Below the pieces are notes generated by a model. It saw nothing but the letters and a program-made list of their open reading frames with translations. It was not told the origin of the DNA and made no database searches. Positions 1 through 12,100 of a stretch of 64,000 bases of DNA are shown one piece after another. The DNA is from Raphanus sativus (Eukaryota; Streptophyta; Magnoliopsida; Brassicales; Brassicaceae): assembly GCF_000801105.2 (NCBI RefSeq), contig NC_079516.1, positions 17,638,998-17,702,997 on the forward strand. The letters run 5' to 3'. The first letter of the stretch is position 1, and each line of letters opens with the position of its first letter. The position numbers were made by a program, and so were the translations under genes.

Positions 1-420
1 GGGTGGTAGCGGGGAAACCAGTCATACCCTAAATCAATAACTAAAACTACTCAATTACCTTTTTACATGTTTATATAAAAACACGTATACAATCGATATT
101 TATACAAGTATAGCGATCAGTATAAAACAAGTTACTGAGAAAGATCTTTTCAAAAAAAAAAGTTACTGAGAAAGACACTAAAGATCGAGCATCATTAACG
201 GTTGCATACCGTAAAGTAATATCTCTGACAACTACTAATAATATTTTATAATTGGTTTATTATGTATTTAAATTAAATTTTGTTTCTTAGCTTAAATCAG
301 TTAAACTGTGACAGTTGTCCAAATCAGTATTTCAAAGGTTCTAAAAGCGAACTATGAAAGATGAACAATAGAGATTCAAAATAAGCAAGCATATACATGC
401 AGTATTCGTTCATTAAACTA
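1..420. other. AT-rich spacer, no gene seen
   Basis: AT-rich non-coding DNA with no recognisable coding region, RNA gene or clear transposon end. It only flanks the transposon-derived region to the right. Confidence 0.6.
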
Positions 421-2164
421 AGAGCATCTGCATAGGCGGCCCTAAGTCCGTCCCTCGGCCCGTCCCTTTGATTTATTGGGTCGAATTTAAATCAAAAACA
501 ATAAAGATCGTCGCGAACGGGCCTTAAATAAGGGCCTTTCTGTTGCGTCCTTAAAGGCAACGTGGCAAACGCTGAGTGGTCGATGAAATCGAGACCAAAC
601 ATCTCGAGCATCGTTCGGTTTGGTCTTCTCTCTTCTTCAAATCACGATTTCATTCTTCTCTCTTTTCCCAAATCGAGAACCAAACATCTCGTTCTTGAAG
701 ATCCGATCTCTTCCATCTCCGATCTCCGATCTCCGATCTCGTCATCTCCGTTTCAGCATCTTCGATCTCTTCCATCATCTCCGTTTGCGTCTTCTCCGAT
801 CTCTTCCATCTCCGATCTCCGATCTCGTCATCTCTGTTTCATCATCTATGTTTCATCATCTCCGTCTCATCATCTCCGTTTCATCATCTCTGTTTCATCA
901 GCTTCCGTTTCATCATCATTTATACCTCTTCGATCTCGATCTCTTCAACTCGGTGCCGGTGGCGGTTCGGTTCCAGAGCTCAATCGAGGACGGAATCTGC
1001 GGTTGTTCGGTTTGGTTCCAGAGCTCAATCATCTCCGTATCTGCGGCAGTTCGGTTCCGGTCCAGAGCTCGATCGAGGACGGTATCATCAATCGTCGAGA
1101 TAAAGGTAACTGTTTCACTTCGCTTTCATGTATTGAGATGAAAGATTTTGATACATCAAATATGTTTAGATATCTTAATTTATATAATCCAATACGAATT
1201 AAATCATTGCTAAGTGGTATAATTTTGGGTCAAAATTGAAAGTATGGTACAAGTAATTTACTGGTCTAATGTGTTTTTCCAACATTACTATAAATATATA
1301 AGTACATTGTAGAAAGAATTTGTTCATTGATGTATAATCTTCAGATAATTAAATAAAAATTATGGTTAGATACAATACAATAGACAGAACACCAGATTGT
1401 ATTGTTAAGCAGACAACATCTGGCTTGGTCTTGCCGGTATCAACAACGAGAAAAAAACAACCAAATGGAAACAGCAACTAACTATGACTCTTGGCCCAGA
1501 CAACGACAGCTTCCCCCTCATGTAGTCGTCGGCCTTCTTCCCCAGCCCCCTTCGTCGCTTCTGGCGAAGCTACGAGCCTACCCTTCTCGAGTCGACAACG
1601 TTGTTGAAAGCTAATTTCGAAGTAGGCCTTGCTTTTCTCCGCTGGGAGCAGCTCACACTATGGTGGAGGAGGTGCCGTGAAGATCCCTTCGCAGGAAATT
1701 TTTGACAGAAAGTAGCGACACTGATACCCAATATTCACATAGGTATTTAAGCCTACTTCGGGGATCTGAACAGCTTCCCCTCAAATGGGAGCCGTTTAAG
1801 TCATCTTAAAAGAGTCCTCGACTGTATTGGAAAAACAAAAAGTCCAATATGGATTATATATCTATGGTGCGAGTATTTTTTTCCAGCATTACTATAATTT
1901 ATTGTCGTGGTTACTCCTTGTAGTTACATTGTTAAGTGTAGTCAGTTTGAAACGAAATCCCCTTATGTTATTAATGATATTGTTAGGTTGGTTGATAGCT
2001 TTAAGTTGTGTAATTACTTCAGATTAGACATTTCTTGTTAATGGTTAGTCATTTATGTGGGTTGATAGCTCTTCACTTGCTCCTATTAAACACCATCTCA
2101 CTCTGTTAAATAGACACACACACACACTCACTTTCTCTCATCTATCATCTCTTTTCCTTCTGAT
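421..2164. other. Non-coding region with low-complexity TCATCTCCGTTT-like repeats
   Basis: The start (from about 421) resembles the AGAGCATCT-type ends of Brassicaceae Harbinger or Mutator-like non-autonomous elements, but I could not find a matching second end. Positions about 700-905 are built of degenerate repeats of ATCTCCGAT and CATCTCCGTTTCAT, so the open frames across them are compositional. A fragment near 1240-1300 is loosely repeated near 1840-1905. The stretch could be the 5' non-coding part of the transposon gene that starts at 2165; this is inference. Confidence 0.4.
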
Positions 2165-3049
2165 ATGGATCCAAACTATCATCCTACTCAATCCTCTAGT
2201 TACGTAGGACTGCTTAACAGTCAACAAGGTAGTGTTTTCAATGAAAACTTTCTAAGGAAAGTTTTCATTCTAGTGTTAACTTTGGAGATTTCGAACCTAT
2301 CCCCGCTTTCAGTTCTCAACAATCTCAATACGCACCTCCAGACACACCAGTGGCTGATCAGTGTGTGGCTTAACAATTCTAAGGATCCTATTGTTGCAAA
2401 TGACCAGAAGTCGGAGACCTTCTGGAAATGAGTTGCTGATTATTATGCATCAAGTCCACACGGAAGAGAGGATGGTGAGAGAGAGTCCGGTCATTGCAAG
2501 AAGAGGTGGCACATAATCAATGATGAGGTAAACAAGTTATGTGGCTCATACTCGGCAGCAGAGAGACAACTTAGGAGTGGTGAGAGTGACACTGACGTTC
2601 TGAAGAAGGCGCATGACATATTCTCCTCTGATCAAGGACACAAGTTCACCCTTGAACACGCGTGGTGTATGCTTAAGTATGAACAGAAGTGGATGAGCCT
2701 TAACACACCTAAAGCAGGTGGCGGTTCGAAGAGGAAGAATAATGAGACAAATACCCAAACTTCTACCACCGAAGGTTTCGTTGATGCTGAGAGCAGGCCA
2801 GAAGGCTTCGTTGATCCTGAGAGCAGGCCCGAAGGTATCAAGGCTGCTAAGGCTAAAAGAAGTACGCCTAAAGGGAAGTATGTGGCTGAGTATGCGTCAG
2901 TTTGGGAAATGAAGAAGGCGGATTTGGAGAAGAAGGAGAGACTGTCAAAGCTAGGTATACTAGACAGTATCCTTGCCCTTGCCAAGACTCAACCATTGAC
3001 TGAGGCGGAAGAAGCTGTGAAGAATAAGCTACTAGCCGAGTTTTTCTGA
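2165..3049 (+). pseudogene. Broken Myb/NAM-associated (PIF/Harbinger ORF1-type) protein gene
   Basis: The frame starts MDPNYHPTQSSSYVGLL and ends KNKLLAEFF, both typical of a large Brassica family with a Myb/SANT-like N-terminus and a No-apical-meristem-associated C-terminal domain. Databases often misname this family 'glutathione S-transferase T3-like', although no GST fold is visible. Such proteins are DNA-binding partners of Harbinger transposases. The copy is dead. About 25 codons around 2285-2350 (reading FEPIPAFSSQQSQYAPP) lie in another frame, part of the SANT domain appears deleted, and an in-frame TGA at 2429-2431 replaces the expected Arg codon of the WKRVADYY motif. Past that stop the original frame is open to 3049, with a Lys/Glu-rich C-terminal helix. 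Confidence 0.7.
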
Positions 3050-3339
3050 AAAATCTGCTTGTCTTTAAAAAATGTTTATGTTTATGTTTGCTCTATGTTT
3101 CCTGTTGGTCCATGTTGTTTGTTGCTTAAAAAATGTTTCTTGACTTGTGAATGTTTGTTGTAGCTCTATGTTTCTTGTTGCTCTATGTTCCTGTTACCTT
3201 TAATGGTTTTCAATAAATGATGTTCCTGCTTAATATTTGTGTATAATAATCTCTAATCAATGGGAGTTGACTGCAGCTTAATATATGTGTATAATAATAT
3301 CTAATCAAGTGTATGTAATTTATGCAGGTTAAATAAAAA

Positions 3340-3961
3340 ATGGGAGTCGACTACAGCTATACGCAGCCATCTGACTCAGAGGATTTATTTGGAAACAATG
3401 AAAACAGTGACTACAGATAGATGGAGGATTTAATACGACGTGATCAAGCTGAGCTAAGCTTGGAAAGTCGTTCACAGGTTCAGTATCCTCTGCACCGGAG
3501 GTTGAGTTTGGCTGCCCACAGGTTTGCTATTGTGGTGCTCAGCCACGGCTCCGCAACAGTAGGATTGATCCAGGTAAGATAACATTTAACTGACTTGGTA
3601 TGTATGATAGTTTTATAGGTCTTGCGAATGTGGCTTAGGTAGACTTGTGTATGTGATATATGTCAGTTATACTACACCTGCGCGAATGTAGACGACAGCG
3701 AATGTGGTTTGGAAGTGGTGGGATGAGGCGGTCATAGAGGAGATGAGAGCAAGAGATAGACACGTGCTTCAGCTAGCTGAGAAGGTAGAAAATCTGACCG
3801 TTTTGCCTGACTATGAGACTGAGCAGAAACTGCATAGCCTAGAGAAGATTGTGGGTGATATAGTGAAGGAGAAATCAGATCAGAAGTATGGGTTTGAGTG
3901 CTTTGTAATAGGTATGGTTCTTGTTGTAGTTGTGATAGCCATGGTGGTTATGTTTGTGTAA
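3340..3961 (+). pseudogene. Broken GRF-type zinc-finger / membrane-tail protein gene
   Basis: Two exons (about 3340-3572 and 3670-3961, with a GTAAGA donor at 3573) match a small Brassica family. It has an acidic N-terminus (MGVDYSYTQPSDSEDLF), a GRF zinc finger (VCYCGAQPRLR then YYTCANVDD), a coiled coil (MRARDRHVLQLAEKVENL) and a C-terminal hydrophobic segment (CFVIGMVLVVVVIAMVVMFV). Lesions seen: TAG at 3418-3420 (codon 27), a frameshift near 3490 that puts the zinc finger in another frame, and another frameshift near 3700 in the expected EC-VWKWW motif. The function of the family is not known to me. It lies in the same orientation as the flanking Harbinger-type remnants and may have travelled with them. 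Confidence 0.65.
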
Positions 3962-4090
3962 TGTCAAAATGATTAAATGGATGTAATATACTTTTGTGAC
4001 ATGGATTTTGTTGTTTTTCTAACATGTCTCGGACATTGTCTCGGATTATTGTTGTATTTGTATCCGAACCTAATAGTATTTTTATGATAC

Positions 4091-4189
4091 TCTTGAATTT
4101 GTAATGGTTATTATTGTCGTATTTGTATCTTGAGTTTGCAATGGTTATTATTTGCACATGTATTTGTATCTTGAGTTTGCAATGGTTCA
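4091..4189. repeat. Short tandem repeat, about 40-bp unit, 2.5-3 copies
   Basis: TATTTGTATCTTGAGTTTGC recurs at 4120 and 4161, and a diverged copy precedes them. It lies just 3' of the GRF pseudogene. The rest of 3962-4467 is AT-rich with no gene. Confidence 0.55.
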
Positions 4190-4467
4190 TATGATCGAGA
4201 ATATAAGTGTATTCGTACCATAAAGTCACATGATCTCAGGTCCAAATACACATGTTTTTTTCCTTTCTACTAACAAGTCACAAGTTTGGTTTCTTCCTAC
4301 CAATAACTGACATCCCACCAAAGTCACATGTTTATTTTTTTGTACCAATAAGTCACAAGATGTAGTAAAGAGAAACTATAGTATCACGGGAGATTTATAG
4401 AAGATGCATTTTTTTTTGCCATATAAGTAGAAGATTTCTTGTATCATTAAAAATATCCAAAATATCA

Positions 4468-4500
4468 TCTATACTATTAAGGCAGGATCCTATTTTAAAA
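4468..4500 (+). mobile_element. Helitron-like 5' terminus
   Basis: TCTATACTATTAA preceded by A matches the usual start of Brassicaceae Helitrons (A|TC, then TATACTATTAA). The following AGGCAGGATCC resembles the minus-strand Helitron start near 32491. No plus-strand hairpin plus CTRR end was found before 5554, so only this end is supported. Confidence 0.45.
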
Positions 4501-5069
4501 ATTTAGGATTATGTCCCTGTATTTCAATATATTTACAAGTTTTTCCATTGACATTTAATTTAAACTAAAAATAGAATATTCTCTATAACTATGGTAATTA
4601 ATACTTTCTATATTTTGTGAATGATAATAATTTTAATTTTTATGCAGTATATACTTTCTATTTAATTGGATATTATTTTTCCATCTATAATATTATTTAA
4701 AGATCGGATGAATATATATATGCAAATTAAAAAATATTATTATGCCACTTTTTACATAATAATGATATGCCAATTTTGAGTGTTCAATTTTTTTTAAACT
4801 TATTTTAGAATTAAGTTTTAGATCTAAATATAAATAAAAATACAAACTTATCATAGTAACCAAAAAAAAAAGAAAATAATATTTTCATATCAATAATAAA
4901 GTTTTCTATTACCATTGTTTCATTTTTTTCAAATGACATAATACAAACTCATTAAAGTCTAAATAGTTATTTTTTCAATTGTATATAATATTAAGAAGTA
5001 TGAATTATTTTTTCAAAATCTAGTCTTCTCTTAAATTTCATAACATTTTCTCTCTTGTAAAATTTGTCA

Positions 5070-5499
5070 ATGGCTTCAATCCCATTATCATTACCACAAA
5101 GATAATGATGATGATGATGAAATCGATACCGTATTTGATGATTTATTTGAAGACAATGATTTCATTCCAGGACCAAAAGAGCGAAAAAAACTTATTTTTA
5201 TCGAGAGACACCGGGAGGATGACCATATGAAGCTCTGGAATGATTATTTTAGCGATACTCCAACATACCCGCATAATATGATTGTCGAAGATGAACGATC
5301 ATTAGGAACTGGGGACAACATTGATGAATTTCAAGAAAGAGAAGAGGTGCCTACATTTTCCGTCAATATGCATTTATCTATCGTGAGTACAATTGATCGT
5401 CGACCGAGCGTTCGGGATAGACAAGTCCATCAACATTTAAAAAATGATTTGATTGAAAATATATGGGCTAAATTTGGACATCTTACAAATAATATATGA
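5070..5499 (+). pseudogene. Internally deleted Harbinger (ALP1/HARBI1-like) transposase
   Basis: The N-terminus (from about 5090: acidic stretch, VFDDLFEDNDFIPG, RKKLIFIERHREDD, MKLWNDYFSDTPTYPHNM) is the conserved start of Brassica ALP1-like Harbinger transposases. It is joined directly to the C-terminus (HNMIVEDERS to VRDRQVHQHLKNDLIENIW). Roughly 250-300 residues including the whole DDE nuclease core are missing. The join falls on the shared residues HNM (about 5271-5279), so the deletion probably used short homology. The likely ATG at 5070 is out of frame with the rest. The product cannot be a transposase. Confidence 0.75.
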
Positions 5500-5553
5500 T
5501 GTTTGTTTTTTTCAACTATGTAATTTTCTTAAGTTTTCTATTTTAATGTAAAA

Positions 5554-6349
5554 CTAGATTTTGACCCGCCCGACCGGGCGGATATTCATATTATATTTTT
5601 AGTTTTTTTTTTAAATTAAATGATAAATTTGTAATATTTAAATATAAATTTAGATTGAAAATTAGTCTCTGTAGTTATAATAAAAGTTTAATAAAATAGT
5701 TTCATATAAAATTTAAATTTTCTAATTAAAGTAATATAGAAGTGGATCATAGTTTTTTTCAATTCCAAAATTTTACCATCCCTTAAAAACAAAAAAAAAA
5801 TTATAAATACATAAAATATATAAACATATTTGGAACTATAATTTCTACTAAAATAAATTTGTCAAAAATATTATTGCGTTGTTTTTGTTTATTTCTAGAG
5901 CTTGACTCGTGACCGTATAAATATTCGATTTCATTTTATTTTTTTTTTCTTTGTACTAATGGTATACTATATATATATATATATATGGATTATAAATAAT
6001 TGTGTTTAAAAGGTCTGGTTTATCAATGATTGATTTCAGTTGGTATACTACTGGTTTTGAAGACAATGATTTTGTGTGATTCAATTACATCAAAATACGT
6101 GTGGTTTGTGACTGGGTTTTAAAAAAATATGTTCATGATTGTTCTTAATGTATCAGTTAATTAAATGTACTTGTAAATTTGTAATATCAATTTGTATGTG
6201 AATGGGCTGGTCATGGGCTGTGGTTAAGCGACAAAAAACTTCTTAATAATGTATTAAAGGAATAATCTTAATGACAGTGGCATTTTATGTAATTTTTATG
6301 GAAAATTCATGGCCAAATTCTATTTGTACTTCAGTTTTAATAGATTAGA
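5554..6349 (-). mobile_element. Non-autonomous Helitron, 796 bp, both ends present
   Basis: On the minus strand the element starts TCTAATCTATTAAAACTGA at 6349 after a flanking A. It ends with a perfect 7-bp GC hairpin (5566-5572 with 5575-5581) 8 bp before CTAG (5554-5557), followed by a flanking T. This is the standard Helitron architecture with insertion between A and T. The interior is AT-rich and codes for nothing I recognise. Confidence 0.8.
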
Positions 6350-6753
6350 TTTTTCTTTTGTAATAATTTATTTTAAAAAAAAATTAATAATGATCTAAGG
6401 GACAAGACAATCCCACTAATAATCTACTAAAGTTTAAAAGCCCTTAGCTTAAGTCCCTAATCACAAAAATACTATTAGAATATGCTAAGGGTTTTTTATG
6501 AGTCCCAACAAATGTGCATGCCCTAATAGCTTTTAACATGCTATGAACGTTTTTAACATGCTATGAACAAATAATAAAAATAGAACAAGAAAAACAGTCA
6601 GACAGATAAGATATTAAGCCGGCACTAAAAAGTAGAGAGTAAGGCAAACGTACGTATTACTCAACTTGTAGTAAGAGTCATCCACTACTAGCTCAAAAGT
6701 AAAACCACTTTACACTCCCCTATAAAAAGTCCAGTACACCAAACTGTTTAGCC
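6350..6753 (+). promoter_or_regulatory. Upstream region of the CYP79C1-like gene
   Basis: Non-coding. A TATA-like TATAAAAAG sits at 6721-6729, only about 30 bp before the chosen ATG, so either the leader is very short or the true TATA is elsewhere. No other element is clear. Confidence 0.35.
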
Positions 6754-7807
6754 ATGAGCATGAGTATCATGAATCCATCTAGTTTCACACTTTTTATATT
6801 TTCCTTTACGCTGGTTTTGGCTCTCGCTATGCCTTCCTTGAGATCCAAGAAATCAAAAGGCAAGCTTCCTCCGGGCCCACGGGGATGGCCGATCATTGGG
6901 AACTTGTTCCATACGATCATGAACCGACCGGTTCACGTGTGGATCCACCGTTGCATGGAGGACATGCAAACGGAGATAGCTTGCTTCCGCTTCTCCCGCG
7001 TCCACGTCATCACCGTAACCTCAAGCGAGATCGCCCGAGAAGTGCTTAGAGAAAAAGACGAGGCTCTTGCAGACAGGACAGAGTCGTACTCGAGCAATTT
7101 CATTAGCCATGGCTACAAAGAAGTTATTTTTTCTTCCTACGGAGAGAGTTGGAAGCTGATGAAGAAAATGATGACCACAAAACTAATGTCTCCGACAACG
7201 TTGAACAAAGCCCTTGCTGATAGAACCCTAGAAGCGGATAATATCGTCACATATGTTTTCAATCTACCCCGAAAAGGGTCCATAAACGTGCGAGATGTTG
7301 CCTTAACGTATTGCCATGCTGTGATGATGAGGATGATGTTTGGCCAGAGACATTTTGATGTAGCGGCTGAGGATGGAGGTCTTGGGCCAAAAGAGAAAGA
7401 GCATATTGACGCAATTTACCGAGCTCTTGACTGTTTTTTCAGCTTTAATGTAACGAATTACATACCTTTTCTTAGAGGATGGAACATCGATAACGAGGAG
7501 GCAGAGGTCAGAGAAGCGGTTGATATCCTCAACAGATGCAACGACCCGATCATCCACGATAGACTGCATTTGTGGAGGACGAAAGGTGGAAAAGAGACGG
7601 AAGAAGATTGGCTCGATATTCTCGTAACCCTAAAAGATGACCAAGGACTGCCTTTGTTCACATTTGATGAGATTAGGGCTCAATGCAAGGTAAGTGATTC
7701 GAACTATCCAACTGTGACAAAACATTAACTAGGGCTAAATTTTCATGCATATATCATCCCGTATGTAGGATATCAATGTTGCAACAATCGACAATACGAT
7801 GAACAAC

Positions 7808-8436
7808 TGTTGGTTATTTCTTATGCTTATCTTGATTCAAAACTCAGGTTTAGTATCTGTTTGCTAATCGATTCGTTTGTTTGTGCAGATGATCAAACAC
7901 AAAAAAGAAATGCAAAAGACGATTGTTCACCACGGACTTCGTTGCCTAATGTCCGGGGAGGGATCGGTACCCTCAATTTCACTAGAATCAGTATGGAGCT
8001 TCGGTAACAACTTGTACAACAGAGATCTAGATACAACGAAATAGTCTTGTGCACTGTTACCTCCGAAATATACCACGGATAATCGGATCCTCGGCTAGAT
8101 CAACGTTGGAGACTCCTCACCACCGTCTCCTATTGAAATAGCTACCGGTAAAGCTCTCCTTCTCTGATTCTCTTCTCGTGAAGCTCTCTCTCTCGTCTGA
8201 CTTCTTCTCTCTCTCTCTCTGTTTCCAGATCTCGCGAGTGAACAAGATGAAGATCGTTGTGGCCGTTATATCAGTTATAACGGCCTCTCCTCATCTATCT
8301 CTCTCAAGACGACGTCGCAATGGAACGGGCTTAAGTGATCACGCAAGTCCAGCTCGATCACTCAATCTCAGCTGACTAAAGTCGAGGCCCACTCAGAAAG
8401 GCCCAACTAGAAGAAGCTGAAACCCAAAAGCCCACA
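7808..8436 (-). repeat. Copia 1, 3' LTR (left)
   Basis: 629 bp with TG...CA ends. It is nearly identical to 13342-13970; the visible differences are one A in the A-run near 7900, one extra base near 7929 and C versus G in GTGAA(C/G)AAG near 8241. Confidence 0.93.
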
Positions 8437-8450
8437 AATCTCCACCTCTT
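8437..8450 (-). other. Copia 1 polypurine tract
   Basis: On the minus strand AAGAGGTGGAGATT directly precedes the 3' LTR. This is the expected plus-strand DNA priming site. The same GGTGGAGATT is found in copia 2. Confidence 0.75.
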
Positions 8451-9102
8451 TGGTTTCAGACCAAAACCGAGAAAGCCCTAAACTTGGTCTGACGCTTTCT
8501 CTTTCTTCTATTCGTCTGTCTGACGCGATTTCGTCACCACCGACGACAATCGAAAACCCTTTCGCCGCAAACCAGCAAAATCCACCACACTTCTCCAGTA
8601 ACCATTCCCTCTCATCTCTGTATCATCAAACCAGCTCAGCCCTCGATCTAAAACTCCTCAGAAAACCCCAGAAAAAGAAATTCACTAGAAGCTTCAACTC
8701 GACGACTCTGCATGTGACGAACACACTCAGCTGTAGCTCAACAGATCTGAAAAACTTACTGAAGAAATCTTCAAAGCCTCAGTCTTTACTCCACTCGTGT
8801 AACCAGATAAGTTTCTAGAACTTTTCTTTTCCGATGAACACTGAAACTTGAATCTTCAGACGAACTCTTCTGAAGAATCACCAGAACTGACTCTTCGTTT
8901 CTTTTGCGTAACAGATCTCAGAAGATGTCTCCACCTGAAACGCTTAACTCTGAGGTCTACTTGCCACGACCTCTGTATCTCGACAGGTAACTCCTTCTTC
9001 GCTTCCACCTTTTTTTTTTTTTTAAAATGAATCTCACACACACACCATTTTTTTTATGTTTGCGAGACCACCACGGAGCTACCTGGAGACACTCTGTGCT
9101 TC
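8451..9102. other. Copia 1 non-coding 3' internal region
   Basis: Lies between the end of pol and the polypurine tract. Open frames here (for example 8450-8818 on the plus strand) have no recognisable domain and are taken as chance. Confidence 0.6.
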
Positions 9103-12100
9103 TCAGCACACGTTCAGAACCTCACAGCAGAAATCAAACTTAGTGCCAGGTAAACACTTAGTTAGAAAGTCTGCCGGGTTCTTAGATGTATGTATCTTCG
9201 CTAGGTTGACAATCTTTTTAGACACAATATCCCTTATGAAATTGAACTGAGTATCCATGTGTTTAGTCCTCTCGTGATGCACTGCGTTCTTAGATAATGC
9301 AATAGCACTTTGTGAATCGCAGTGTATCCTTACACTGTCTTGCTTGTAGCCCAACTCAGTAACAAAATTCCTCAACCAAATGGCTTCTTTAACTGCTAGA
9401 GTTAAAGCCATGTACTCTGCTTCCGTAGTGGAGAGAGCTACCACTGACTGTAGTCCTGACTTCCAGGACACGGTGTTCCCCCCAACTTGAAAAACAATCC
9501 CAGAAACTGATCTTCTCTTGTCTAGGTCTGCAGAGTAATCTGAATCAGAAAACCCCTCAACTCTGAACTCTTTAGATTTCTTGAATGTCAAACATTTCTC
9601 ATAAGTCCCTGCCACATAACGTAGAACCCACTTCACTGCTTCCCAATGCGCCCTGCTAGGATGAGACATGAACCGACTGATTAATCCAACTGCAAACCCC
9701 AAATCTGGTCTTGAACCAACCATCGCATACATAAGGCTGCCAACTGCACTAGCATATGGCACGTCCTTCATGTGTTCATACTCATCTGCCCTCTCCTTAG
9801 GATGTAAACTCTTTAGTTTGAAGCTCGAATTTGTAGGTGTAACCACTGGCCTTGAATCAAGCATACCAAAAGTTCTCAATACCTTCTCCAAATACTTAGA
9901 CTGAGATAGCTTTAGAATTCCATTCTTTCTGTCACGGGTGATATCCATTCCTAGAATCCTCGACGCCTTTCCCAAATCTTTCATCTCAAACTGAGCACTC
10001 AAACTGTCCTTCAAAGCCTGAATAACTGACTTACTCCCTGAAGCAATTAACATATCATCCACGTAGAGCAGTAGGTAGATCGCATCATCAGAATTAACAT
10101 TCTTCATGTAGACACACGAATCATATTCACTTCTGATAAACTTCTGTTTCATCATGAAACTGTCAAACTTTAGGTTCCACTGCCTTGGTGACTGCTTAAG
10201 TCCATACAATGACTTCCTTAGTAGACAAACTTTATTCTCATCACCTTTCTTTATAAAACCTTCGGGCTGCTCCATGAGAATCCTTTCATCTAAATCACCA
10301 TGTAGAAAAGCAGTCTTAACATCCATCTGCTCAAGTTCATAATCCAAATTAACCACCAAGGATAGGATAATTCGAATAGACACATGCTTCACTACTGGTG
10401 AAAAAATCTCGTTGTAATCTATCCCTTCTTTCTGAGAATATCCCTTAGCCACCACTCGTCCTTTAAACCTTGGATCCTCAACTCCAGGAATACCAGGTTT
10501 ATACTTGAAAATCCATCGACACCCCAAAAGCTTCTGACCTTCGGGCCTTTCGATTAGATCCCAAGTTCGATTCTTATCATGTGATACCATTTCTTCCTTA
10601 GCAGCTGCATTCCAAAATTTTCTTTCCTTAGTTCTCATAGCTTCAGCGTAAGACTTGGGTTCATCAATCTCCAATTCTTCTGCCGCATTCAAAGCGTATG
10701 CAACTAAGTTTGCATCATCAAATCTTGACGGTGGCCTGATGTTTTGTCTTCGGTTTCTGTCACGAGCTAGAACATAGTTATCAAGTGACGGATCTCCTGA
10801 ACTGACAACAATTCCTCCACCCAAATCTGAATCTGAACCATCTGACTCCCCTTCTGAATCTGTAGAACTCTGAGAACTCTCTTCATCTGATACTTCTGAG
10901 AAAACTCCACCTGAACCTGACGACTCTCCAATCTCAACTGTTCCTGATGAAGGTCCCTGGATCAAATCACTACTGAAAGTAACCTTTTTCTTCATCTTGC
11001 TGTCGCCCTTGGTTCATTTAGCATCATAATTACTCTCAGCTTTCTGAGTGTCTTTATACAACTCATCCTCTCGAAACACAACATTCCTGCTCGTAGTACA
11101 CTTTCCCTCATCCTGAAGCCAAACCCTGTAACCTTTCACCCCAAAAGGGTAACCAACAAATACACCCTTCACAGCTCTAGGACTTGTCTTCTCTTGAACT
11201 CTGTGTACATACGCTGAGCAGCCGAAACGCCTCAGATGAGATAATCAACTTTCCCACCTGTCCATCGTTCCTCTGGAATATCACACTCAATACTAGACCC
11301 GGGAGTTCTGTTAATCAGATACACTGCGGTTGAGGTTGCTTCAGCCCAGAACTCAGAACCCAAACCAGTTTCAGATAGCATGCATCTAACCTTGTCCATA
11401 ATTGTTCTATTCATACGCTCAGCAACTCCATTCTGTTGAGGCGTATAGGTGCAAGTACAATGTCGTTTAACTCCAGACTCTTTACACAGCTTGTCAAACT
11501 TGTGATTGCACAACTCTAAACCATTATCTGTTCTTAAGCACTTAAGCTTCTTTCCTGTCTGGTTTTCAACTTCCAGTTTCCACTCTTTAAAACGGTCAAA
11601 TGCTTCATCCTTAGTCTTTAGGAAGTAAACCCAAACTTTCTTTGAGTAATCATCAATGAAACTCACGAAATACTTGCACTCACCAAGACTCTCTGGTGTA
11701 GACGGAGATCCCCACAAATCTGAGTGAACGTAGTCTAATATACCCTCTGTTGTGTGTTTCGCTTTCTTGAAACTCTGTTTATGCGATTTTCCAAGAACAC
11801 AACTCTCACAGAAGGCTAAATCTTTGACTTCTTTGATCTGTAGGTATCCTTTCTTTATCAAGACGTTCATATTAGCAACACTTATATGCCCAAGTCTGGA
11901 ATGCCACAAGTCAACTGCACTCGGCTCTGCCTTCCCAATGTTAACCTCTCCTTTAGCAACCGTCCCCTGAAGGTAATATAGTCCATTCTGATAACTTCCA
12001 GACAACACTCGTTCACCATCTTTGAAGAATTCAACCTTATAGCCTTCACCTTTGTAGGAACACCCAGACTTCTCAAGCATACCATACGATATCAAATTTC

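Noticed and set aside
562..1239. 225-codon Ser-rich frame and overlapping frame from 620
   Set aside because: Made of ATCTCCGAT/CATCTCCGTTT low-complexity repeats. Both frames are open for compositional reasons.
1827..2027. 66-codon hydrophobic frame
   Set aside because: Short, AT-rich and without a family match; hydrophobicity is expected from T-rich codons.
2165..3049. Glutathione S-transferase gene
   Set aside because: That name is attached to this family by annotation transfer. No thioredoxin-fold or GST C-terminal motifs are visible; the domains are SANT-like and NAM-associated.
9668..12085. Small frames on the strand opposite or out of frame with copia 1 gag-pol
   Set aside because: Shadows of the real minus-strand gag-pol reading frame; no independent domain.
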